Program-made: the position numbers and the translations under genes
Shown: positions 12,039-22,979 of the stretch, one piece after another
How positions within the stretch are numbered: position 1 is the stretch's first letter
Layout of the letters: every line of letters begins with the position of its first letter
DNA from: Dermatophagoides farinae
Lineage: Eukaryota; Arthropoda; Arachnida; Sarcoptiformes; Pyroglyphidae
Direction: 5' to 3'
NCBI RefSeq assembly: GCF_024713945.1
Contig: NC_134683.1
Location: forward strand, 870,501 to 934,500
DNA: 64,000 nt
The notes under the pieces: generated by a model
What the model saw: only the letters and a program-made list of their open reading frames with translations
Databases searched by the model: none
Told to the model about the DNA's origin: nothing

Positions 12039-15000
12039 CTATCGTCTAATATGGCCATTTGAATTATTACCACTATTATTATTGTTATTGTTGTTATTAT
12101 TACCGGATTTATTATCCAAATTTTTTTCCTGTTGTTGTTGTTGTTGTTTTTGTTTCTCTAATTCAGCTAATGATTTTTTTGTTAACAATTCCAATTCAGC
12201 TACAATAGGAAAATGATCAGATGGTATATAATGATGTGGACATCCAGGTATACGATGTTTACTAAACCAGCTAGTATCTAATGGACCAAGAACACCTAAA
12301 ACAGAGAATAATCGTCGTGAACAGAATATGTAATCGATGACACCACGAAAATCAAATCTGTATTGAAATAAAATGAATGAGATTATGTTATATAGAAAAA
12401 AAAAAGAAAAACAACTTACGTATAATTTGTGAATGGTAATACACCATCGGCATATGCTTTGACAATATCGAATGAGTGGGTGTATTCTTTTTCATTTTGA
12501 TCAACTATTGGACAAACTTTACGTAGACATAGTTTGTAAGCTAATTTTTTAAAATCTGGATGTTCCACAGAAATTCTACCACGTGAAAGATATTCGACAA
12601 CACCTGAATCAGGCAATGAATTTAAATCTCCACATAGAATCAATGGTATTGAATTCGGATCAATTTGTTGTTGTGGTTTCTCATTATTGTTACTTATATT
12701 GAACATGGTAGCCGATTGATCGATAAATTTTTGCAATTCACGCATCATTAACATTGTTTGAATTAATTTAACATCACAATATTCTGGATCCCAATGGATA
12801 TGTGCTGTACAAACTACCAATGGTTGACTTTCGAATGGTTGCATATTTTCAAATTCTGATGGTTTTTCTGCCATATCTAAAATAAATTTTAATCGATTAA
12901 TCAATCAAAATTGAATGTAAAAAAAAACAAACCAATTTCCACTTTTTTAGTTTTCAACAAGGCCACTAAACCAATATTATCTTTTGGCATAACACGATTA
13001 AGCATCTCTTCGGAACCTTCGCCATCTGCTGTTTGTGCAGCTAAAAACGTAAATTCCATTAAATGTTCATTGACCAATTCAAATCTAACAGACAGAAACA
13101 AAAAAAAACATTGATGAGTATTGATTGATCGAATCAAATATTGATGGAAAAAAAACATACTTTTTTGTTTTGAAAAAGATGGCACAACCATCAACACGTT
13201 TACGTTCCTGTTCATTCATTGTTTTGGCACGACTTTTCGGTGAAAATATTCCATAATAATGTGCCGTTTTTAATTCAGGTAGAAAAAATGATTCAAATTG
13301 TCCAGATTCAACTTCTTGCAAGCAAATAATATCGGCATCATATTGTTTAATCTCTTTCATGATGACATTTTTACGAAAATCCCATGATAATGCCCATGAA
13401 GGACAATATGAATATAATTGCCTGGAGGCTAATTTATCGCAAAGAACATTATAACACATTACAGTGAAAACATTCGATACATGATGTATTGGCGTTGGTT
13501 CGGCCATTGTTAACCATGGACGAGTTGGTGGTTGCATATCTGGTACTATAAATTTGGAAAGAAAATAAATTTAGAAATTGAAAAATTCAAAGAAAAAGTC
13601 CAAACATCATCATTATATCAATTTAGGTATTGAAAAAAACAACAATAATCTCATATTGTGATCTGATTTTTTTTTAAAACTTCCAAGCGACCACTATTTT
13701 CCAACACTCACATGCACTCAAACCAAATTTTACCAATTCACATGAACAACTTAATAATGATGATGATGATGATAACGATAACGATTGAACTAGATACGTT
13801 GGAAAAGAAAAAAATGACCAAATTTTCTCTTAGAAATCAGTGAAAATTCATAGCAACAACAACAACAACAACGAAAAATTCACATCCGAAAACAAAACAA
13901 AAAAAAACTACTAGTCACACACAAAACCCAGATATAGAAAGATAAGAATTTCGTTTTTTTTCTCTTGCTGCTTACATTTGTAAATCTGATTACCAGTTTG
14001 ATTTTGATCAATATTTTTACTGTTAAATGTCCAATTTGATAAATATTTCATCATTGTTGATTGATTATTGTGATGATGACGATGATAATAATCATCAAAA
14101 TCGAATAACAATGATGATGATGAATTCGTTGTTTGTGTCAACAATTGATTTGGATCATTTGCTGAAAAATGATGATTTGTAATGACAGAAGAAGCAGAAG
14201 TGGTTGTAGTAGCAGCCACAACTCCAGTTGTTTTTCGACGACGTTTTCTTGGTTTCAACATTCTTGGTACAGATAAACGTTTAGGTTGTTGATCTGCCAT
14301 CATCATCATCATCATCATTGTATTATGAGGATCATCATGAGAATTCAATAACAATGAAGACGAAGATGATGATGATGATGATGAAATAGTGGATGCAGAA
14401 TCGGAACATTGAGATTGAAGTAAAAGATGTTGTTGATTACCATCATCATTATTATTGCCATTTTTCTTCACATTATCATCAATATGATGATGATTAGAAT
14501 TTTCAATAAAACAATTAACAATATCTGATTCTTGATGATAAAATGAAGATGAACAACATGATGATGTTGTGGTTGTTGTTAGATCTGCTGATGATGAACA
14601 CGATGATGATTCAAGATGATGATCTGAACAAGATGTATTAGATTCTTCAAGAATTGAATCAACTAATGCTAATTGTTCTGGATCAAAATTCTTCATCGAT
14701 GATGATGACGACGATGATGATGGTGATGTAGACATTATTAATGGTGATAATTGTTGTTGTTGTTGTTGCTGATGCTCTTGATTGATCATTGTATTCAATG
14801 TTGTTGTTGCTTCAGATGTTTGAAAACAATTGGTATTAGATATCACAGTTTGATAATGAGATTCTTCAAGTGGAATTAAATTCTGTTGTTGGTGGTGATG
14901 ATTCATATTAATTCGATGTAAATTATTTCTTGCTATCATATGGCTATTATTATTCAACTGTTGCTGCTGCTGAATATGATGACCATTCGTTGATGATGGA

Positions 15001-18000
15001 AATCTTATCAAATCATCACCTTTGACAAAATTCACTCTTGACATTGTTTGCTGCTGCTGCTGTTGCTGATGTTGTTGAAGATTATAGAGATCCAATATTG
15101 ATACCATTTTAAGATCAGTTTCATCATGATGAAATGTGCTTCCATTTTCATCATGATAAGATGGTTCGTGTTGTTGTTGATGATCATCATTAGCTATTGA
15201 ACATGATTGATTTTGATTAATTAAATTACCATTACTATTACAATTGCCATTATTATTAATTAATGAAATATTATTATCTTCAATCATAACATTATTTAAA
15301 CGTTGTGATAACGATTGTGGTTGCAAATGATGATGATAATGATAATGATGATGATGATGATGAAAAAAATAAGACGATGATGATTTTGTTGTTGTTGCCG
15401 TTGCTGATGATCCACCATTCATAGATGATGATAATTGAATTGAATTATCACCATTATTATTTGATAATATTAATTCTTGTTGTTGCTGTTGAGTGATATA
15501 ATTTCCATTATTTCCCATAATATTCCCATGATGATTTTGATGTTGACGATAGGCTAGATTACGATAAGCAAAATTATTTCGAATCGTCTGCAGCTGTTGC
15601 TGTTGTTGTTGTTGTTGTTCAGCTTCAGCAGCATGCGTAGCAGCTAAATGATGAAAATAATATTGTGCTGGCAATGGAAGTAACGGTGTTGTTGGTGGTG
15701 GTGGTGGATGTAAAATCCTATATGAACGTCTTCGTAAACTACCACCACCATTTCCATTACGTGATTGTAATCCACCAACACCATTGGAATATCTTAATGA
15801 TTTAAATGAACCATTTGTAATCGAAATTGGTAAATAATCATCACAAACAATTAATGGTGCACCTTCAGCATGTAATGCTAATTTTGCCAATGATATACCT
15901 AATTTGGAAAGTTCAGCTTGAAATGAAGATACTTGTGTTGATCCAGATGATGATGGAACAATCGATGGAGGTGATGATGCTGTTGAGGATGATGATGATG
16001 ATGAACCATCAGCTGTAAATCGGCCATTACTTATAACACTATCATCCGATGATAATGATCCAGATGATGATGGTGATGATGATAATAATGAATTAAAACA
16101 TAGTGAATGTGTTAATCGTTGAGTCGTAGTGGCAGAATTTGATATCGATTCAGAAACGTTTGTTGTTGTGGTGATTGTTTTTGTTGTTGAAGTAGGAGGT
16201 GGTTTAGGCAATGGTCTTGGTGTTGATGATGATGGTAGCCAATGATTTTGTAGCAATGGATTATCATTAGAATATTTATTAAATGAAAGTAATGGATCCA
16301 ATGATGATGAGCCGGTGGATCCGGAACAGGATGATGGTGAACCATCATTACTATTAACAACACCATTATCCAGAATCAACGATGATGTTGATACATGATT
16401 TTCAACATTGTTATCATTGCTATTGGAATGGCCGAGCATCGGTGTAGGCGGTGTATATGTGGCCGCCGCCATCGACAATTTGAATATTGGAATAACAACG
16501 AAAATAATAATCACAATCGATTGTTGATATCATAATAAATTTTTTTTTACGAAAAAAAAACATAAACATAACAACAACAACAACAACAATGGAAAAAAAC
16601 GCTCCAAAAACAAATCAACCAACGAAACAACAACAACAATAATAAAATGATGACCGTTGTCGTCGTCGTCGTCATCGGACACGGACACACACACAAAAAA
16701 AACTAATGTACTACTTCACCAATGTAAACCAGAACCAAGATTATTTTAATTCACATCAGTAAGTAAAAAAAAACAAGTCTCTTTTTTTTTTGCTTCATCA
16801 ATTTGAAAAATTCATCGTGTCCCACATATAAATTTTTTTTTTCTTTGATCATGGTTAGACCAGAAAAAAAGACGAGAGAGAGAGAGAGAAAGAAAAAATC
16901 TTCAACAAAAAAAAAATACTCTTTTCACACACACACACAGATAACATAATTCATGATGTGAATTTTTTTTTTTTTTACTGGAAAAAAAGTCTAGGTCAAG
17001 GTGTTTTTTTTTCTGTTTTGGTTATGAATTCCTACACCTATTCACGATCGGGTTTTCTCTTTATTTTTTGAAACCTAGAAAAAAAAGTGATGTGATTCAT
17101 GAGTAGTGGATATTGAATTGAATTTTCTGCATGTTCCTATTTTTTTTTTTTTTTGACTATTCTCTCCCCTTTTTTTTAATCATTTTCATTTACCCAATAT
17201 TTGCCTGGTTCTGTCTCTTCTGGTCGATTTTTCAATGATGAATAAGATGGTAAGAGAAAAAAAATAGAAACCAAGAAACGAGGGTAAAGCTCATGATGAT
17301 GATGATGATTATAAAGATAAAAGACAAGAAAATCTTTGATATCGAGGTCGGTCGGTCATCCATCATGTATAAAACTGGTTTCTTTGGGCAAGAATTCTCT
17401 CTCTTTATTTCTTAACGGTAACTATATTTTTTTTAATTGGTTTTTTCTCTATTACGCCTAATAATAATAATAAAATAAAAATGACGCCAATAAAATAGAT
17501 CTACCTGTTGCATATGAACGTATGAAATATGAGTATTTTTTTCATCATCATCATCATCATCAACATATAAGTAAGTTTAATCATGCATAAGAATGAATTT
17601 AGGGTAAAAACAACAACAACAGTAACATGCAGTAACAGAAGCAAAAAAAAACAAAAACAAAACAAAAATTCAATTTAATTTAATTTCTTTTCCTCCAACA
17701 CAAAAATTTCCATCTGTAGAAAAAAAAATCTTTTCCACTGAATTTTGTTTTGCTCGCTTGTTTTACTCGATTGTTTCCACAGATCGGATATTATGGAAGA
17801 ACAAATCATTTAAACATCATCATCATCATCATCAATGGTTCCAAATTAACAACAAAAACAATGTGTCCACGTTTTATTATCATCATCATCATCATCGACA
17901 ACAGCAACAGGTCAAAAGGAAATCAAAAAATAAAAAAAAAAGATAAAATAAGAAACTAGTTCATCATCATCATCATCATCATCATTAAGATAAAAATCAT

Positions 18001-18282
18001 CAAATAAAGTAAATAACAACAGAAAAAAAACAGTAGATAATTTTAGAAATGACCAGTGGACAAAAAAAAAGAATACAATACATCAATATAATGATGCGAC
18101 AAATATTCAAAAGAGAATAAAAAAAAAATTGCATTGGTCATTTACTAATACTGGAAAAAAATGGATATATAGAAAAAATATTCAATCATCATCAATCTCG
18201 GATGAATAATGTGTTATACCCCGAGTACGAATGACAATTTCCATCTATTTTCATCGGATTCATTTTATCGATGTCATGAACA

Positions 18283-18321
<39 letters not shown>

Positions 18322-18562
18322 TAGATTCATTCGATAGAGACATCTCGGTATGGTGTCGTAGTTGTATTGATCGAAACGTCCAACAAATGATGGTCATTCA
18401 TTATGTATATGTATATATGAATCGGTTGGTCGTACCAGGTGCATTATACACACAAATATATGACCGGTTATTATTATAAACCAAAAAAAAAAAAAAAATC
18501 ATCACCATTCATAATGATCAAAAGAAAAAAAAATTAATTTATGATATTTTCATCGCATCCAC

Positions 18563-18602
<40 letters not shown>

Positions 18603-20688
18603 AAACACACCAAAGTTGTAAAATTTTAATGATAGAACAACAATCGATGATTTTTTGCTCTTTGCACATTTTTTTTTCTTTAATTTCTTTCCTTCCCTTT
18701 TTTCTCCAATAACCAATGGATGATGATAAAAATAAAAATGTTGGCAACGTACACACACACACACCACAACCACAACCACCACCATATAGTTTCCTGATGA
18801 ACTTGACATTGAAAACAACATCAAAAAAAAAGAAAGAAAGAAAATACCAACATGTATCATATTTTTGCATCTGATTTGTATATCACTTACTCACTTGTTT
18901 GTTTGTTTATTTTCTCACATTTCAATTTCCCCTTGTTTGTTCCAAAACACAAGCACACACGCCAAAAAAAACTGATACCATAAAAATAGCCAAATGACTA
19001 TCATCATCATCATTGAATTGTGTGCTATATTGATTTCATACAAGTGTATCTGTGTGTATAAATATAGAAAATGATGATCATCATCAATCAAAAAAGGGAA
19101 ACACTGAACATGAATGAATGAAAAAAATGGGGGTGTGTCGCAATGATAATAGGCGTGTGTACGGTTTTTTTCTGCTGATGATAATAATAATCAGGTCAAA
19201 ACACTCAAAAATAAATGAAGACGAAAAAAAAATTAACCAACGACGACGTACTACTTTTTTTTCCTTTGTCTTTTGCTTTGAATTGATGGTGGTTGAACAG
19301 AAATAAAAAAAAGAGAATGGAAAAAAATAAGTAGATTTTTTTTTTCGTTTACCATTGATTTTTGTAAGATACGGACATATAACAATAACAACAACAACGA
19401 AAAAACAACAAAACGACAACCACATCCTTTAACAGACACACACACACACACAAACAATCAACAGGTTGCCATCATAATATTTTGGTTAAATGTTGGCCAT
19501 TCTTTTTTCTACCTCTCTCTCTCGCTATCTCATATACTCATTCTGATGATTATAATGAATGGGGTCGTCATCGTCATTCATAATTATTATGGTGGGGGAT
19601 AGAGAAAGAGAGAAAAAAATCATCATCATCATAATCGATAAATCAATTGCTTGAAAGAAATATTCAATTTGAATCCAATCCAATCAATCAATCAATCGAT
19701 AATGATTGATAAATCGATTTTAAAATTTTGAATCAATATATATCATATATTATTATCATTATTATATTGGTCAGCTATATAATATGGACAGTTTTTTTGC
19801 TGCAATTGAAGCGGAAAATAGATTATTATTAAATTGAACGACTGAATGAACAAAACTAACAAAAAAAACAACAGGTTTAAAATGGATTGTCAATCAATCA
19901 ATTTTTTCCATTCAAAAAAAAATCGATTATCAATATTGATCTTGAACTTGGAAAAAAAAGAAATTCGTTTTCAAATGTCTATGTCTAAACACACACACAC
20001 ACAAATTGAATAAAGAAAATCATCCAAAACGAACACCTACCTTGTAAATTATCAAGTAGATATGTAAGCAATTTTTGTACACCATTTTGTTCATTATAAA
20101 TGACCAATAATTCTTGTGTTAATGGATTTCCTTTTAATGCTATAAAAAAAAAAAAAAAATTGAATTTTACAATTTTAAATTGAAACAATTATCAATTGTA
20201 GTAAATATATATACCTAGCTGCTGTAATTGAAATAAACGTCCCAATTCATATGGTAATTGGCGAAGATTATTATGATTAAGATAAAGCTCATGTAACATT
20301 ATTAATTCACCAATTTCAGCTGGCAATGATCGAAGTTTATTATTGGATAAATCCAATAATAATAGATGTTGAAGTTTAGCAATTTCTGGTGATAATTTTG
20401 TTAAATTATTATCATTCAAATAAAGACAGGTCAAATGTGTGAATGACCATAATTGTGGACTAAGATTACGTACAAGACCTTAAATGAAATGAAAACAAAA
20501 AAAAAATTAAATCCAAGTTTAATGATTTTTATATCAACAAAATAATACATACCGGTAATTTCTAATTCACTCCAATATGATTCTTTGCCCTGTGCAATAT
20601 CTTCAGCGGTCAATATGATTGGTGCACGACGATTATTCGATGTTTGTTCATATTTATTTTCACGATCACGATGTCCAGGACGTGTCAT
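12039..20688 (-). CDS. CNOT6: CCR4-NOT deadenylase catalytic subunit 6 (CCR4)
   Basis: Seven minus-strand exons: 20553-20688, 20215-20478, 20041-20139, 13161-13545, 12933-13084, 12420-12876 and 12039-12357, giving about 603 residues. Exons 1-3 give the CCR4 N-terminus and leucine-rich repeats (LTCLYLNDNNLTKLSPEI, LLDLSNNKLRSLPAEIGEL, ALKGNPLTQELL). These bind the CAF1/CNOT7 subunit in the family. Exons 4-7 give the Mg-dependent exonuclease/endonuclease/phosphatase domain: VMCYNVLCDKL, LQEVE (metal Glu), HIHWDPEY, CGDLNSLPDSGVVEYL (catalytic Asp and Asn) and PSDHF (catalytic His). Active-site residues are all present, so an active poly(A) 3'-exonuclease is expected. The C-terminus ends in a Gln tract, an Asn run and a short NGHIRR tail. 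Every junction keeps phase. The 6.5 kb third intron holds a long same-strand open frame listed separately. Confidence 0.94.
13976..16472 (-). CDS. Long low-complexity open frame; probable alternative first exon of CNOT6
   Basis: A single open frame of 832 codons starts at an ATG (16472, MAAATYTPPTPML). Upstream codons in the frame have no ATG. It runs to AAAT|GTAAGC at 13976/13975, a strong donor of phase 1. The next downstream acceptor known to be used is that of CNOT6 exon 4 at 13545, which accepts phase 1. Joining them gives ...NQIYK-L-PDMQPPTRPWL in frame. If unspliced, the frame stops at 13911 and no AATAAA follows nearby. The protein is Ser, Asn, His and Gln rich, with one ordered-looking patch near residues 184-230 (ELSKLGISLAKLALHAEG, APLIVCDDYLPISITNGSF) and a basic stretch near 730-745 (KPRKRRRK) that could be a nuclear signal. 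I know no family for it. An unrelated nested gene is the alternative. Confidence 0.55.
16480..20035. other. Remainder of the long CNOT6 intron
   Basis: This intron sequence carries dense simple repeats: CA at about 18283-18320, TC at 18567-18598, several ATC runs (17541-17560, 17818-17833, 17958-17985) and poly-A/T runs. If the alternative first exon is real, its promoter should be just right of 16472, but no TATA box stands out there. No other open frame looks protein-like. Confidence 0.5.
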
Positions 20689-21689
20689 CTTTTTTTGTGT
20701 TTATTGTTATTTTAATCAAATCTGATCAATGATGATCTGAAAACAAAGAAAAATTTAATACGCATCAAAATGAGTAAAAATGATAATCATCAAATATTAC
20801 ATACATTGATGATGATGATGATGATGGTGGTGATATATAGATGGTGGAAACAAAACAATTGAAATATATGAATGATTGAAGCTTTTTGTCAAGACCTAGC
20901 AGTAGATGGATGAAATTCAAGATTCATTCTTTCCTTGTTTTTTTTTGGTATTCGTAGTTTATGATTGTCGAATTCTTTTTTTTTGTTGTTTTGATTTCAC
21001 ACAACGTATGAATTTTTGTCGTTTCGAATTTATTTATTATTTATTTTTGATTATGTCATACCACATTTGACGTAATAGTAGTTAATGTCAATGTTCGTTT
21101 TATTATCATTTGATTTTTTTTTGTTCGTTCTTCTTGTTTCGTGAATTTTGAAATTTGATTGTTCGATCGAAAACGTGGTTGATGATGATCGATTTCGTTT
21201 TTTTTAAATATGATCAATTGAAATGATGATTCGATCTTGTCTTGGATTTAATGTATTTGAGTGGTGTTGAAGTATTGTTGTTGGTTCTTTTTTTCGGTTT
21301 CGTTCTTTTGGTTATTTTTGGTTGTTGATGCGCGATATTATCATCTCAATTTTTTCTCATACACACACACACACAAGAGACACACGATGATGTTGAGAAA
21401 AAAAAAGAAAATTTTACAACAATGAACTTGATGAACGACATCTATCGATAGTCGATAGTTGTCAATGATTCGATATGTCTGCGTGCACATTTTTGAATTG
21501 TCGTCCATCACCAAAACAAATTCGGATTTTCGAATGTTGTATTTTGAAATTGAAGTTTTTTTTATGAAATTCATTCATTTCCAATTCGATCATTGGTAAG
21601 TTTTTTTTGTCTCAAGAGAATTTTATAATTATTGAGAAATTTTCTTCGATTTTTTACCCAATTAGATCTAGTCGAAGCAACCAGATCCA
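20689..21689. other. Divergent intergenic region between CNOT6 and the mariner-derived gene
   Basis: One kilobase separates the CNOT6 start (-) from the mariner-like start (+), so it probably holds both promoters. It is A+T-rich with a GAT run at about 20808-20828 and a CA tract at 21360-21375. I saw neither a shared element nor mariner terminal inverted repeats here. Confidence 0.5.
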
Positions 21690-22979
21690 ATGAATACTTC
21701 AACAATCGATAATTTGAATGATGATATTTTAGCCAATGATTATCATACGATTGTTGAACATAAAAAAGGAAAAATGGAATCAAATGCTGCCAATAACGAT
21801 AATAATGATAATGTGAATAATGAAACATCAACAGTCACCGATAAAAATGGAATGGCAAATAAAATTCATTTTCGCCATATAATGTTATACTATTTTCGAA
21901 AAGGTAAACGTGTTGGCGAGACAAAAAATAAAATCTGTTCAGTTTATGGTGATGATGCTATCGCACAGCGAACTGTTGGTAGATGGTTCAATCGTTTTAA
22001 GGAAGGTAAATTCAATCTTGAAGATGAAGAACGTAGTGGCCGTCCAGGATCAGCTGATGATGAAAAAATTAAAACTTTATTATATGAAAATCCACGATTT
22101 TCCACGAGAGAATTGGGTTTATTTTTAGGATTATCAAGAAGTACTGTTCATGAACATTTGGTGAAATGTGGCTTTACTAATCGTAATGATTATTGGGTGC
22201 CAAAAAATCCTAATAAAACGTGTTTAAATGAAAGATTGGAAATTTGTCAAGAATTATTGAAACGTCATAAAACTGAACCATTTTTACATCGAGTAATTGT
22301 TGGCGGTGAAAAATGGATCTTATTTAATGAACAAGTAAAATCGAAAAAGAAAAAATCACTTAAACGTCAACGACAAAATTCTGATTCTCAAAATGATGAA
22401 CAACAACAACAACAAAAAATACAACGTTGCAAAGATCAAAAAGCATTATTATCCGTTTGGTGGGATATTAAAGGTTTAATTTATTGGGAATTAATGGAAT
22501 ATCAACAACAATTAACGCCAGAACATTATTGTTCACAATTGGATATTGTACGTTATCATGTACAAAATAAACGGCCAGAATTATTATCATCATTGAATAA
22601 TAATAATAATTATAATTATATACATCATCATCATCATCAACAACAACAACAACAACCAATATCGAATGTCATTTATCATCATGATAATGTTCGTGCACAT
22701 AAATCTGAAATGACAAGAGAAAAATTATTAAAACATTTCGAATGGGAAATATTAACACATCCACCATTTTCACCGGATATATCGCCATCAGATTTTCATT
22801 TATTTCGTTCATTAAAATCATCATTTAGTGGTAAACATTTCCATAAACTAGAACATATAAGTGAACATTTGCAAAAATTTTTCAATGAACAACCGGAAAA
22901 ATTCTGGCATGATGGTCTGACACAATTGCCCGAACGTTGGGATAAAGTGATTAAACGTAATGGTGCCTATCTTAAGTGA
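21690..22979 (+). CDS. Domesticated mariner-type transposase-derived protein
   Basis: Intact single-exon frame of 429 codons. An acidic Asn-rich leader (about 1-58) precedes the mariner helix-turn-helix region (FRHIMLYYFRKGK, RTVGRWFNRFKEGK, LEDEERSGRPGS, STVHEHLVKCGF). The DDD/D core follows: RVIVGGEKWILF, YHHDNVRAH and PPFSPDISPSDFHLF. Aligned to SETMAR from memory, the first catalytic Asp (xDEKW) is Gly206 here, codon GGT, one base from GAT. The second and third acids are present (Asp332 and Asp368) but 35 residues lie between them rather than the usual 34. Lys-rich, Gln-rich and Asn/His/Gln-rich runs are inserted in the core, as in neighbouring host genes. No flanking inverted repeats were seen by eye. 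An open frame, lost catalytic residue and host-style insertions suggest a host gene with a DNA-binding role rather than an active transposon. Confidence 0.85.
   Translation: MNTSTIDNLNDDILANDYHTIVEHKKGKMESNAANNDNNDNVNNETSTVTDKNGMANKIHFRHIMLYYFRKGKRVGETKNKICSVYGDDAIAQRTVGRWFNRFKEGKFNLEDEERSGRPGSADDEKIKTLLYENPRFSTRELGLFLGLSRSTVHEHLVKCGFTNRNDYWVPKNPNKTCLNERLEICQELLKRHKTEPFLHRVIVGGEKWILFNEQVKSKKKKSLKRQRQNSDSQNDEQQQQQKIQRCKDQKALLSVWWDIKGLIYWELMEYQQQLTPEHYCSQLDIVRYHVQNKRPELLSSLNNNNNYNYIHHHHHQQQQQQPISNVIYHHDNVRAHKSEMTREKLLKHFEWEILTHPPFSPDISPSDFHLFRSLKSSFSGKHFHKLEHISEHLQKFFNEQPEKFWHDGLTQLPERWDKVIKRNGAYLK

Noticed and set aside
16473-16514. Upstream extension of the alternative CNOT6 exon frame
   Set aside because: It starts at GTG, not ATG; the first ATG in frame is at 16472.
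18534-18870. Open frames in the CNOT6 intron around the TC and CA tracts
   Set aside because: They are translations of microsatellites (Arg-Glu and Val-Cys runs) without exon features.
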